Positions 35,561 through 47,976 of a stretch of DNA of 64,000 nucleotides are shown one piece after another. Below the pieces are notes generated by a model, which was not told the DNA's origin, searched no databases, and was given only the letters and a program-made list of their open reading frames with translations. Position numbers and translations under genes: made by a program. Source of the stretch: Monosporascus cannonballus. Taxonomy: Eukaryota > Ascomycota > Sordariomycetes > Xylariales. The DNA lies in assembly GCA_004154925.1 (NCBI GenBank), contig QJNS01000142.1, positions 140,607 to 204,606 on the forward strand. The letters run 5' to 3'. Each line of letters opens with the position of its first letter. Position 1 is the stretch's first letter.

Positions 35561-38500
35561 TAGTTCAAGTGTCGTGGAATAGGGGTATCTATGTTAGTCA
35601 TCAAGCTCCCAGCACCCCGGAAGAACCTTATTCCGGCGCGCCCACAGTATATAGAGAGCTTCCTAGCCACCGCTCCCTAGAGCAAAATTCTAGTCAGACA
35701 ATTATCACTTCCCACACTTATGTTACCTTATCTTCTGATCAGCTTAACTGTCACATCAAGCGTTATATGGGCATATATTTACCCACAAATAGCTTGGCTG
35801 CAAGGTAGATAATCTTCGAAGAGATGGCTCTCTTTAAATACCTTATTTCTAAGTGCGCTTTCGCTTCAGGTCATAGTGGCTTGCCATCTCCGTGGCCAAC
35901 CAGCACTATGCTCATTCAAAGCTGTCCCCAGTTTTCTGAATCACTTTTGGTTGACGGCAGCGAAAGCTCTAAGCAACTCGACTCTACAGCTTAGACGAGG
36001 GGTTGGATGTACAAAGAGCGGAACAACTTATTGCGTTTCGGCAGCTGGAGATTAGGGCACTGTCCCCGAATGAATTTGGATGACTAAACAAGCCAGAAAT
36101 CTATTGGATTATGGCAAAATATCGGGCGCTCGAACTGTGTTAGTTCAAGCATTATATGATTATATATGTAATCCTATGGAGTCTCTGGGGGGAAATGAGC
36201 AAAGTGGAGACTCTTGGGCTTTAAACCCTTTTCTTGCGGGGCAGCTGGCGGACCTCGCAATGGCATGCCAGGAAGGTTAACTAATTCAAGCCACGGGATC
36301 CCAATGGCGCAATATGACCGTTGAAATTGATAAGGTGCTACTAACGGGCACCGCAGGTGCTTAATCCCCACCCGAGATATTAGTATCAACCGTGTGGTAA
36401 GATGAGGACCTGGTCTACAGCCGAACTGAAGTTCTTTATGGGGATGTTTGGCCGAACTCACTCTCGGAAATTCAGCAAACTTGAGAAAGATGCAGCCGTA
36501 CTGCACTGCAGGCCATGACGGTTATTACCCTGCACTAATTAACCGCCTGTCATTTGCACCCTTCCGTGGGGGATCCTGGCGATAGGCTTGGGACATGGAG
36601 AGCTGCGGGGAAATGCTCAATGCCAGTTATGGGTGGAGCCAAGTAGTGAGTTAGGTTCGATTCCTAACAGCGCTATTGGTCTTCGCTATTTGGCTCAACT
36701 ATGCCTTCGCTTCCATTAACTACGTATGTTGTTAGTTGTTATCTCCTCCTACTCGGCATTTGAGGGTACTTATTTACTTGCTACCCACCATCGCTTATGC
36801 AAACAAAAAGATGGAAACTTCTTGCGCCTAACATAGTGTTACTGGCCCCCTGGTATCAATACAAATGATCCCATGGCCCTAACACCCATGTCGCATTCTG
36901 CCAACCTGCCTATTATGGAGCGGATTTGCTGAAGATCAAGTGACCGAGATCTAGACAGTCATTGTCACCTCCCCGCAAAGGAAAAGTGACGATTCTCGGA
37001 GTAAAATATCTTAGCTTGGCGTGAGAGGCACGGTTCTATTCACCCCTTCATACCTATTTTAGAGCGTACCGCCGGAGATTATGCCGCGTCTTTTACGACA
37101 TGTCATCTCGCCAACCACGAACTGCTATTCAGGGACAGAGCCACGGCTTTCAGAGAACCGTGGTATGTCGCCCAGCGACACAGAGAGCCATCATGCTTCT
37201 TGCTTGGCGTCTATGGTCTCAAAAGGGCTTGGTAGAAGGTAGACCGACCCCGGATGACAATACTTTGCGGCGACGGGAATTATTACAGAGGTTGTCACTC
37301 CTGTCTAATTTAGCTACAGTCCATACAGCCCGTGTACTGTCTCCTTGACCTACATGTTAGCTGGCACTGAGTTGTAGGATGTCCTGCCAAGCTGAGGTTA
37401 ATTTGAATGTGTATCCCGGAACTCCCCGGAGTCCCATGGCCCGAGAAACCACACGACCGGAACCTCTGTACCTACACCTACCGATATGCTATGCATGCTC
37501 TATGAATATCAACATGGGCTATATGCCGATCATTATTACCGCCAACTCGCGGGAGATAGGCAGCCATCAGAGGATCAGTTGAATCAGCGATGGTATAATC
37601 GTTTCTAGCAAAGCCGAAATACGCGCTTTGCCCTACATGTAACAGATAACATCCTTCTTGCTAACCAACACGCTATGTACAGAATCTGTACTACAGATTG
37701 TTAAACGTTTCGAAGACACGGGATCTAGGGAGCCGTTAGCAAATGATTCCTCGCTAAACGCTAAGGCTAACCGACAACCAGGCAAGCACAAGCGATGTCC
37801 GGCCGAGCCAGCTGGGTCTCGGGGCTCGGATGACAAGGATCCCACGACAGGGTTCCCCAGCTTTTAGGATGTCTTGGAGAAGCTTAAAGGGGGTGGGGCG
37901 CGGATGACGCCAAATGCCAAGAAAACGGCCCCGATGCAGGACGCTGGATCCCCACCCCAAGCTCTCTGTAGTTCTAGATTTGAAAGGTTAAATCAACCTC
38001 CGTGTAGCAGTCCTTCCCCTGGTGGACACAGATCCTGTACAGATACCTACGGTACTCGTATATGTTTGGTGAAGACGAGTTAACTATGCCCGTATATGCT
38101 ATGCTAATCTCAAATCGGCCTGCAGCGAATGGATCGTAAGGAATCTCGCTAATCTTGTCTCTGATGCAAAATACCAATTCTCTAGCCTCGCAGAACCTGC
38201 ATAGTGGTCCCTCGTATTATCGTCGGCGCATATACGTGAAGCTCGTGACTTTTATTCCTGGCTTGGCTTTGCTTATGTTCCCTTGGAGATGAGTCAAGCA
38301 ACCTGCCGTATGCGACTAATTGGCCGGCCACCCTTGCCTTCTACCTTGCTCAATACCCACCCGATTAATGCTCTTATATCGCCGTTCTGTTCAGTCTAAG
38401 AGATATACTCCTTGACTTGATCTGAGACAGGATACCGACTTAAAGTCCATTCCTCTTATGTGACAATGCATGCTGAACATATCGAGAACTCGATGAGAAA

Positions 38501-39603
38501 AATCGGTTGAGCTACCCCCTGACGGATAAGCAAATCACGATTTCCCAGCTAGATCGATCATGGGACATCTTCCATCAATTGAACTAATAGCCGAACATTC
38601 CACACACATTTAGAGCAGGGGCATTTGCATGTAAGTACGCACGAGGTTCATCGATCTTCCATTCTCACCCAATCGGAACATTGAAGAAATCCGGGAGTGG
38701 ATATCTCTTCTCAGTTCGTTCGGCGAGACAGCACATCGTCTTCATTTTTGGAGCCTCATTCTAGCTTCAACGAGTGCATTTTCAGTAACGTCAACAAACA
38801 GAGTCTAATCTCCCTCCCAAGTTCTACGTTCTGCTGTGAAACACTTGACACTCAACTTCAAGCCTCACAGCTTGGCGTGCAGCTGCGCTTGTGTGCCTTC
38901 GAACTCTATGCCGCTCTCAGGATAGCAACACGCCTCACCCGCCTCGATAAGTACCTTCCTGAATCGCTTGGTCATAGCCTACCTGCAAGTGTGTAGGAGA
39001 TTGGCCGTAGCTCCGGGGCACCACGATATAACAGAATAACCCACCTGGGTTTCCGGAGCTCCTTTCACATACCCAGGCTCCCTCAGTGTATGCCAAGAAT
39101 AACTATGTCGCGGCCTAACTTGACTGCGCGAGTTCGACGAAGCCTAAGAATGCAATTGCACAGCAATGAGAGAGTGTGTCCATCTGATGAACCAGCTAAC
39201 TAGAATGCATGAACCGAGAGTCCAGAATATGCAATCCCATGACCCGAGGCCAAGCGATATAGTCCACGCGCTCAACGATGGTTGACCTCCACAATGCCAT
39301 GGTTGTACTCTTTCCTCCATACCTGCCATCCAAACTTTCCTTTTTAGTGAGCTGATCTGGTCTTACGCTAGCTCAGTTCCCATGTCGTATTATGGATTCC
39401 AATGCAGTGTTGGTCATATTTAAGCTCCCGCGGGTCAATCCAGGGTGATTCTCGTCTCACTTGTGCTTGTCTTGTCATCCAGGAAGCACTGTCTTATCTA
39501 TCCTTTCCGGCCGCAGCGCTCACGTTTGGGTTCTTGCTTTCACGTTTACTCCTTCCTCCTGCATCTGTCCCTATAGTAATTTATATCTCGTTAGAAACCA
39601 AAT
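35561..39603. other. Gene-free spacer next to the AT-rich block
   Basis: About 4 kb of balanced-composition DNA lies between the transposase fragment and gtaA. The open frames here are short (at most about 110 codons), have no recognisable motif, overlap on both strands and show no convincing splice structure. I see no RIP signature, LTR pair or TIR. The last 200 bp before 39,604 must hold the gtaA promoter, but no single element stands out. Confidence 0.5.
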
Positions 39604-41969
39604 ATGAGGTTCAGCATAACCTTAGCCCACTTGGCCCTAGCCGTCGGCATCGCCTCTACCCAATCAACCTTCAGTCCAGCAAGGCCACCATCCATCCCCT
39701 TGGCTGTCAAGTCGCCCTATCTCAACTCGTGGTTAAATGTCGGTAGTGACGGAGGGAACGGAGGCTATCTTGCGGGTGCATGGCCAAGGTTCTGGGCGTT
39801 GGTCTTTCCTTTCGAGCCCAGCCGGCACAAGACATTCTAACGCACAGCCATAGCCAGCAGATCACCGGATGGGCGGGCTTCATTCGCGTAGACGGAGCCG
39901 CCTACGCTTGGTTAGGCGCGGCTCCCGGTGCGGCTCTGGTGGATCAAACGGATTTCTCTTACACGTCGACCCGAAGCACGTTCATCCTGAACGCCGGCGG
40001 TAAGGTGGAAATGAACGTCACGTTCTTGAGCCCGGTGACGGCGAACGATCTGAGAAGGCAATCTCTGCCCTTCTCCTACGTAGATGTTCGTGTCTACTCC
40101 CTGGATGGGGTTAATCACGATGTACAGCTCTACGCTGATGTCTCGGCAGGTCAGTTCGGGATCTGCCTGGTATCCGCCACTGTTTCAAGCTAATTAGGAT
40201 CGCAGAATGGGCTTCCGGTAATCTTGCATCGATTATTCAGTGGGACTATGGTACCGCCGATGGCGTGGCATATCATCAATTCGCCCGCCAGGAACAACTT
40301 GAGATTCAGGAGGCTAATCAGCAGGCGAGCTGGGGCACATGGTATTGGTCAACGAAGGATGTTAAAGGCGTGAGTCACTGCTAAATTCCACCCCCAGCTC
40401 CTGATTCTATGTCTGACCGGTGTATCCCACAGCTTACCTGGCAAAGCGGTATTGACACTGTTGTAAGGGGCAACTTCGTCCGCGACGGAGTACTCGCGAA
40501 TACTATGGACACAAACTTCCGTCCGGTCAATCAGAACTGGTATACATAATCGCCTTCGTAAGTTGATTTTGTCCATGCCATGCTAACTTAGTTTGGAGGC
40601 CAGTTTTCGGTTTTGCAAAGGATCTCGGATCCGTCAATGGAAACGCGATATCTACTGTCTTCTCCATCGGTCTAACACAGGACGCCGCCATTAAGCTCCT
40701 AGGGGAGGGTGACGATTACACTACGTACCCATCATTGTGGAAAAGCTATTTCCAAACAGGTGTAGAGGCTGTAGGTGGCTCTATAAACCTTTTCATGCTA
40801 ATCACTAACAATACCAGATGACGTTCTTCTATAACGATTACGGTGAGGCCTCAAGAATCGCCGATGATCTAGATAACAGGGTAGCAGCCGACTCGCTCGC
40901 CGCAGCTGGACAAGACTATCTCACGATTACCAGCTTGAGTGTGCGGCAGATGTTTGGGGCTCTGCAGTTCACTGGCACCCCGGAGGATCCCGTGGTGTTC
41001 CTCAAAGAGATAAGTTCCAACAGCGATATTCAGACGGTCGATGTGATTTTCCCGGCCATGCCGCTTCTTCTGTACCTCAACCCACAGCTCCTCCGATACC
41101 TCCTGAAGCCCCTTTTCCTCAACCAGGAAAACGGGCATTATCCTAAAATGAGTGCGATCCACGACCTCGGCATCTTCCCATTTGCTAGGGGTTACCCCGA
41201 TGGGAATGACGAGCCCATGCCAGTAGAGGAATGCGGCAATATGATCATCATGGTCCTCGCCTATGCCCAACGTACAGGCGACGTCGACTACCTCAGGGCG
41301 CACTACCCGATACTGAAGCAGTGGGCCGGCTACCTCGTCGACGAGTCGCTCATCCCCGCCAATCAGCTCTCGACGGACGATTTTGCGGGCATGCTAGCCA
41401 ACCAGACCAACCTCGCGCTCAAAGGGATCATCGGGTTGCGCGCCATGTCGGAGATCGCCGACCTCACGGGGAACGCCGAGGACGCGGCCAGCTTCGGCAA
41501 CACGGCGAGGTCGTATATCGGCCAGTGGCAGGATCTCGGCATCAACAGGGCTGCGGACCCGCCGCACACGACGCTGTCGTACGGCGACGGGTCCTCGCAC
41601 GGCCTGCTGTACAACCTGTACGCGAACTCGCTGCTGGGCTTCTGCTACGACTTCGTGCCGAAGTCCGTCTACGACGGGCAGTCGGCCTTCTACCCCACCG
41701 TCGCCATCGAGTACGGCGTCCCCCTCGACACGCGCCACACTTGGACCAAGACCGACTGGATGATGTGGACGGCAGCCATCGCGTCCGCGGATACCCGCGA
41801 CCTCTTCATCCGCCTGCTGGCCCGCTGGATCTCCGCCACCACCACCAACATGGCCTTCACGGATCTGTATGACGCCGCCACGGGCGGCTATCCCAACCCG
41901 GGCCTGAGATTTACTGCGCGTCCCGTTGTCGGCGGGCACTTCGCGTTGCTTGCGCTTCTTGGGCAGTAG
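39604..41969 (+). CDS. gtaA: Secreted glutaminase A (GtaA-like), six exons
   Basis: Predicted extracellular glutaminase, hydrolysing L-glutamine to glutamate and ammonia. My exon model is 39,604-39,797, 39,854-40,149, 40,206-40,369, 40,433-40,539, 40,599-40,770 and 40,818-41,969. It closes in frame to 694 residues, close to the usual length of about 690. Introns are 47-63 nt with clear CTAAC/CTGAC-type branch sites in most. The protein begins with a hydrophobic secretion signal (residues 1-19) and carries family landmarks: WPRFW...ITGWAGFIRVDG, NWPVFGFAKDLG, TFFYNDYGEA, the C-terminal six-hairpin-like region with YPTVAIEYGVPLDTRHTW and KTDWMMWTAA. Domain order fits DUF5127, DUF4965, DUF1793. 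The start ATG at 39,604 is fixed by the signal peptide. It is the gene closest to the RIP block but shows no damage. Confidence 0.88.
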
Positions 41970-42890
41970 CCCCTCTAAGGGGCGGGTGGCTGCGGCGCAA
42001 GTTGGAGTTGAGTGTCTTAGAACTGGCTTGTGTTGGGTGCGGCCCTGTACAGGACGAGAAGAAGAGGCAGGATGCCCGCGAGACTTCCCCTTTTTGGAGG
42101 CTCTAACACTATGCCACGTTGGAAATTTCGATTCGACATACCTTACCATTTTGGATATACGCTTGATACTCTTACTATGCTAGTCTGCTACGGTGGAAAT
42201 CTAATAGTATTGGTACCCTCATTGCATTGCGCTTAAGTGGCTCAGCGGGGATGATATATGCCAACCGCGTAACGACGGTATCAACTTTGCAAAACAAGCC
42301 GCCGAGCGGGGACTTGCAGTAGCATTACGACGAGTAACACTTTAATAGTAACTGCATCGAATTGGTTTCCTTGCCCAAATGCTAGCGAGGCACCAAGCGT
42401 CTGAGTTCGCGGTATAGCGCAGCGGATTTTCCTTAATAATGACGTTATAGAATTCAGTAGACGGTAAGCACATATAAAAGAAGGTTTCAGGACTCTGACT
42501 TCGCCACGGTTCGTATTATTGTAGGCCTGCAGATGAAACATGTAGATCGGAGATATCGGGGTATACTCGAGCTGCCGACCCGGTAATCGCTGACTGTCCT
42601 ATAGGAGTATTGATGCCTCGTCGTCCCAGGGGTCCGATGTAGTACTCCATGTCTTCATTATCAACCATGATCGGCTGCCTGGTATGACTAAAGAAGAAAC
42701 TGCCCATAACGTAAATGCATGGACATATCATGACTAACGAACACATATATTAAGACAAATGAGTCTGCTACGTAGCACCCATTCACCGGTTAACGTTTGT
42801 GTCGCGAGACTTCGTAAATCTTCGACTAACTCAGCCCACCTCTGAATGCCTCGCGAATCTTCGTGTTTTTCCAGTCTCTCTTCCTCAACG
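41970..42890. other. Intergenic, convergent genes
   Basis: This 0.9-kb region separates the 3' ends of gtaA and the Asp-box protein gene. It must contain both terminator regions. ORFs here are short and unsupported, and I see no other feature. Confidence 0.6.
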
Positions 42891-44219
42891 TCAAAGGAGA
42901 TTCGCAGGGTCGACGATGCTAACCCAGATATTCTCCTTGTTCTCGCTGTAGGCGACGACGAGCTTCCCGTCGACCACGACGGCGGTGGGGGAGCTGAACA
43001 TGAGGCGCTTGAGCCCGCGCGTGTCCGGGGCGATGGTGGTGTTGGCGTCCGTCTTGAGTACGCCGATGCCCGTGTACGCCCGGCTGCCGCCGCGCGACGT
43101 CGCGATGGTCAGCGGCTGGCGCAGGCGCTCCGTGTTGTTGCGGGGGTTGTGCACCAGGAACCGGTCGCCACCCGGCAGCACGCCGAGGTGCTGCTTGCTG
43201 CCGACGCACGGGATGTTGGTCTGGTAGATCGCGTTGCCGCGCTGCCGCTCCACCTTCGGGTACCAGTCGTCTCCCGACGGCGACGCCGTGCGCTCCACCC
43301 ACACCGCGTGGCTGATGGTGCGGGACCCCGAGATGTCGCGCCAGAAACGCTCCCAGTGGCCCCCGCGGTGCTTCCCGCACCCGCCTTCGTCGCCACCGAA
43401 CCAAACGGCCCGCGTCGGCTCCTGCATGTCATGGGTGTCGTCCGCAGCATACAGCTTGGTCGCGTAAAGCCAGCTGCCCCAGGCGGGAGTCGTCGCCGGC
43501 TCCCGCAGATACGCTTCGATCTGATCGGCGTGCTCGCACATCTTCATCCCGTACTCGATCCCATACACCGTCTCGTTGTATCGCACCTCGTACGCCCACT
43601 CGTTCTGCGACGACCAGCAGGGGTCGCCCACGGGGTTGCCCTCCCCGTCGATGGCGCGGGCGATCCGGCCGGCCGCCTTTGTCCCCTTAGCGTCGTCGCC
43701 CCAGCAGTAGCGTAGTGTCGTCTGCGAGACGGCGTAGAGCGTGTCCCCGCCGACGGGGACAAAGGCGATGGGGTGCACCGCGCGCTGGTAGATGCGGTTG
43801 TCGCACCAGTAGCTGTAGTTGGCCGCGGTGGTCTGGTTGGGCAGCAGGGCCTCGGGCAGAATGGAGACGCTCGGGGACCAAGTGTAGCCCCCGTCGACGG
43901 AGGTCGTCAGCCACGATTCCTGGCCGGTGGCGTCCTCGTCAATTGGCGCCGACGAATACTGCAGGTATACCCGGCGCCCGTCATAGTACAGCTCTGGGTG
44001 GTGGGCGTACGTTCGTCCCACGTCCGTCCCGCGGTACACCACCACCTCCTTGTCGACCTTGAGCTGCGGCCACCCGGCATAGATGGGGTCTGAGTAGTTG
44101 ATCGGAGGCGAGACTTGCCAGTATTCCTCGGGCGCGAGCGGCCGCGGCGGAGTATCGGCCTGTGCCCCGTACAAGGCGCAGGCGCCGAGCGCTGCTAGGT
44201 GAAGTCCCCGGATCATCAT
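42891..44219 (-). CDS. Secreted Asp-box (sialidase-superfamily-like) protein
   Basis: This is a single-exon gene of 442 codons. The start is ATG at 44,219, with a second ATG directly after it. The N-terminus (residues 1-21) is a typical secretion signal ending GAQA. Residues 107-114 (SVDGGYTW) are a textbook Asp-box (S-x-D-x-G-x-T-W) of BNR/sialidase-type beta-propellers, and the preceding stretch HHPELYYDGRRVYLQYSSAP fits propeller strands. There are several NxS/T sites (such as NYS, NQT, NET, NNT) and many cysteines, as in a secreted protein. Only one canonical Asp-box is obvious, and I cannot assign the arginine triad of true sialidases, so substrate and activity are unknown. It could be a glycosidase of another propeller family. 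It is convergent with gtaA, and the ceramidase gene upstream is on the same strand. Confidence 0.7.
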   Translation of the reverse strand: MMIRGLHLAALGACALYGAQADTPPRPLAPEEYWQVSPPINYSDPIYAGWPQLKVDKEVVVYRGTDVGRTYAHHPELYYDGRRVYLQYSSAPIDEDATGQESWLTTSVDGGYTWSPSVSILPEALLPNQTTAANYSYWCDNRIYQRAVHPIAFVPVGGDTLYAVSQTTLRYCWGDDAKGTKAAGRIARAIDGEGNPVGDPCWSSQNEWAYEVRYNETVYGIEYGMKMCEHADQIEAYLREPATTPAWGSWLYATKLYAADDTHDMQEPTRAVWFGGDEGGCGKHRGGHWERFWRDISGSRTISHAVWVERTASPSGDDWYPKVERQRGNAIYQTNIPCVGSKQHLGVLPGGDRFLVHNPRNNTERLRQPLTIATSRGGSRAYTGIGVLKTDANTTIAPDTRGLKRLMFSSPTAVVVDGKLVVAYSENKENIWVSIVDPANLL

Positions 44220-45628
44220 GGTTGTGCCCGAGACCGGTGGACGTGGTAAGGCAGGACTCAGGAGGAGACTTGCGCATTCCAGTCGAGCTTCATATCAACT
44301 CTCTGCGCGGGAATCACATTCGGTCAAATATGGCCCGAGGCGTCTAGAAGGTATACGCCTTGCCATCGTAGTGGGCCGTCGACCAGTCTGGATAAGGTCT
44401 AGTCAACCGAGAAACTGAGATGAGATTGGTAGGGGCTGGGTAACGAACGATCATCCATGACGAACAAACATGATCCACAACACGAAGGATTCTTCTGTCT
44501 TTCACCTGCATCTCTCTCTGTTAGCTGGAGGTTTCCCCGCAAACGGCGATGCTATGCCATTTTTGGGTGGCCGGGGTTCGAGTTCTCAGCTTCAAGGGTC
44601 GTGGTCCAATCGGCAAGCTGCCCACATTCTCTACCGATGGAGAGTATGGGGTAGTGTTCGGTATGTTGATCTGGCATTCGTGGAATTTGGGGGACGCGGT
44701 CCATAGGATTAGAGCTTGGGTACTGTGCCCTTGTGGGAATGATTAGCATACAACATTTGCTTTATCGCTTATGACGCCGCCGCTTAACTCAACGTCGCTT
44801 GCCGTCGCTTTCCACCTCGCTTATTTTGTCGGTCACCTCAGGGTTTTACCTGCTCATTGAAACATAATGAGTTGATTCTTCTGTAACGGTCGACAGAGAC
44901 CGTCGCAAGAGTAGGACGTCAACTTGGAGGACCTCCTCCCGCGAATGCGTGGAGTTATCTATGGGAGATCAAATTCCGAGACCGAACCGATCGGGCATAT
45001 TCATAAGAGAGAGGGGCGGTGTCACAGGGGTTTAATCTATGCCATCCAATCCACTGTCGTGGTCTCAGAATTCGAAGGATCATTGAAAGATGAGCCGCCG
45101 AATCTCTACTTGGCTATGGTGAGGGATTCTTCGGAATATAGCAGCTCTTACTTGGGGGAATAGAGCGTCACTGGGGAAGCGTAGGCAGCGCGATCAGTAC
45201 GATAGATCTTACATCACGCATTGATGGAGCATGGGGCTAGGGAAACGATGCGAGGCCTGAGCTTTTTGATACTTGATCGTAATGAGGAAGTAATAGAATA
45301 CGGTTGGTTCAATGGCTAGTACCGGCACGACTCCGTCAAGTCTAGGTCCTATATCGACACGTCACACATAACATACATAACCACGGGCGCCTTAACCGGG
45401 AACGGCCCCCTCTTTGTGTGGGTTGGAATATCTTCACCCTTGCGATATTAACCTTGTACCTGAAGCGCATGGAGAAATCGACAATACAAACGCGGAAGCG
45501 AGGGAGGTGTCAGAGTGCGGATGATAACCATAGTCTAACCATAAGCAACTCCGACTCAGTCAGTGCCCATCTAACGGACCTTTAGCATTATATTCATGTT
45601 CCGCTAGCACGCTCCTCATCAATCCATC
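44220..45628. other. Intergenic, 1.4 kb
   Basis: This region lies between the 5' end of the Asp-box gene and the 3' end of the ceramidase gene, both on the - strand. It contains the Asp-box gene promoter at its left. Several frames of 60-80 codons overlap on both strands with no motif, and none is supported as a gene. Confidence 0.55.
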
Positions 45629-47976
45629 TTATCGCTCTTCAACAATCTCAAACTCGCTGCTTAAACTCTCAAAGGGGGTAATGGTCCCCGTGAACCCCTT
45701 CGCATCGCCAAAGTACTTGATGCGATACCTGCCCGGCTCCGCCCAGGGCTCCGTCTCCCAGGAGATGTCGACCTCGCTCGTGCCTAGTAGCTCGGATACC
45801 CTCCTCCACCTGAACACGAGGTGCCAGTCCCCGTCGTCGCGGACGACGCTCCATCGCAAAGTCGCGGGGTCGAGCTGCTCTACCACGGCGTAGCTGCCCT
45901 CGAGCCTGAGGTTGTTCCGGGGATTGGCGCCGACAAAGGACGCGCTAACCGTGGCGCCCCTGTGGTATACTTTCTCGACGTCGCGTACGATATCGCCGAA
46001 GCTTTTGAAGAATGGCGTCGCGTCGTGTATGACCGAGGGAATGAAGCACAAGCTGCGGTTGCTGTTGTCGGGTGGTTCTGGTCCCCTAGGCGGTCGGCTA
46101 CTAACTGAGCTTAGGTAGGGAACCCACGACAACGTAACGTTGACGTAAGCTGCTAATGTGTGCGGCCCGTATAACGTACTGGCTCCTTCGTAACGCTGTA
46201 TTCTGTCCTGTGGTGTCAGCATGCATTTTTCCAATCGAGAAGCGGGGGTCGCTTTTTAACGTACCCATATTCTTCCTCGGTGGCAATGTAATGTGTGTAG
46301 CTGTTGGCAGGGCCGCCTAGTACGACGACAGGCGAAGCTGAATTTGGCTCTGCAGCGAAGAGTGTCGTAACCTTGTCACGGACAGCATTCTTCCACCTTC
46401 GGCCAGCCATAGTAGTCGCCTCGCCTGGACTGACAATTATGACGAGCTGGCCCACCCGGAAGACCTGGACGTCAACCACATTCGGCGTCCACTGGTATGG
46501 AGTGGTTATCTCACCTACGTCGAGTAATATTGGCTTCGGGCCATGGCAGGCCTTCTGCTCTTCACTCGGCTCCTTGAGCATGCCAGAGACTAACCGCCAT
46601 ACTGGGGAAGTAGTGTTAGGATTTCCGTCGTGCTGAGTAAAGTCAAAGGCCCCCGGGCCATCGGAGGTTCCAGCAGCAAAGGAGTAACCGAGGGCCGCAG
46701 GGCAGGTCTCAACCTCTGTGCCGTTTGGCAGTTCGAACCGATAGTTTGACATGTTATGGAAGGTATGGAATGACTTTACCATTCGCCCACGAACTGGATT
46801 AGGCGACTGGTTTAGCTGGTCATAGAGGCGTTTCGCCGGTTCAAACTGACGCTTGCCAATCTCGAAGCAGGAAGATGTACCCTCATCGTTTGCCCTGAAA
46901 AGGGGGCCTCGGGCATGACATTTCTGGGACCTGCCATCGCTGCAGGTGCTGTTTTCTAAGCTGCACATCTGCCCCGTTCCATCTTCACACCAAGCTCCAA
47001 GCACATTCGGACTCGTGTCGCCCACGTTTGCTTGGGAGAACCCTGCAACGAAGCCGTCGGCGGCAGTATCGTCACCCATCACGCTCTTCTCGAACAAGTA
47101 AGCAGCGACTCCTTTGTTATCGCCGGACACCAATGTGTTGTTTCCGAGAACGGACGTCCCGTGAGTGGGAAACCACGTTAGTACGCCGATGTTCTTGCCA
47201 TCTGAAGCTCTCTGGAACTTGAGTAGAGTGAGGTCTTTCTCCACCGACCCATCGTCTTCGGAGCTGGTATTATATCCTGCGCGCTCCTCTTCGGGGTTTG
47301 CGAGATACGCATAAAGACTTCGGTTGATGTTGGCCCCGAAGACCTTGGTAGACCCGATACTCAGGTGTCCGGGTGCAAGACTTTCGTGTGCACGGCGGAT
47401 GGAGAGAAGGGCGCCGTCAACAATGGCCTGATAGCTCTGCTGGTCGAAACCTTTGCTCGTTATTTGAGGCAGGAGGTAATTCAGCCAAGCCCCTGGTCCG
47501 GAATGCGAATGAGTGCCCGTAACGGCAACGTTGTGGTGGTCGTAATACGCGTAGTCGGGGCCGAGCCCCTCCAAGCCCGACAATATACCGTAACGGACAG
47601 CAGTGTCTCCAGACTGAGTGTCGAGGACCAGGTATACGAACCTGTCTGAGGGGTTGACGGGATCGGCCACAATGAAAGCCCGCGAGTACAGGCGTTGGCG
47701 CAAACCGGTGCCGATTTGGTTCGGGTCAGCATATCCCATCAGGTTGATTTCGACGCATGGTCCTGTTATATCGGCCTTTCCTACACCTAAGAGGTAATCG
47801 TCATCTGGGGACTCGGTTGATAGGAGCTCTCCCCTCCAGTTGTAATGATCTGACAAGGGATTCCATCCTGACAGGTACAACGATATCGGTATAAGTAGCA
47901 CAACAGTAGCCAATAGTCGTGATAATGAAGCACTAGAAGCCCCCTGGGGCATACTTTGCCGTGCTTTATCCATCAT
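45629..47976 (-). CDS. Neutral ceramidase, two exons
   Basis: Neutral ceramidases hydrolyse the amide bond of ceramide to sphingosine and fatty acid. My model joins exon 1 (47,976-46,265) and exon 2 (46,202-45,629) across a 62-nt intron (donor GTACGT, acceptor ACAG), giving 761 residues in frame. The join reads EEEYGIQRYEGASTLYGPHT, a conserved family segment. Residues 154-162 are GTHSHSGPG (zinc-site histidines), and residues 317-324 are NVGDTSPN, the signature holding the nucleophilic Ser322. The C-terminal Ig-like domain is encoded mostly in exon 2. Residues about 20-37 form a hydrophobic segment that could be an uncleaved signal anchor, so the enzyme is secretory or a type II membrane protein. 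The start ATG at 47,976 is followed by a second ATG. Nothing essential appears missing. Confidence 0.92.

Noticed and set aside
35555..36149. 15-bp direct repeat CTGTGTTAGTTCAAG (35,555-35,569 and 36,135-36,149)
   Set aside because: A few shared 15-mers are expected by chance in 64 kb, and flanks do not match, so it is not taken as an LTR or duplication.
36595..36680. tRNA-like T-arm (TTAGG-TTCGATT-CCTAA at 36,651-36,667)
   Set aside because: The loop looks right, but no 7-bp acceptor stem pairs across the expected distance and the D and anticodon arms do not form, so a tRNA gene is not supported.
41231..42149. Long open frames overlapping gtaA on both strands (to 213 and 251 codons)
   Set aside because: They are shadows of a GC-rich coding exon. 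The GtaA frame has family motifs and clean introns.
42846..44093. Plus-strand frames across the Asp-box gene (289, 115 and 106 codons)
   Set aside because: Antisense shadows of a high-GC gene. The - strand frame has a signal peptide and Asp-box.
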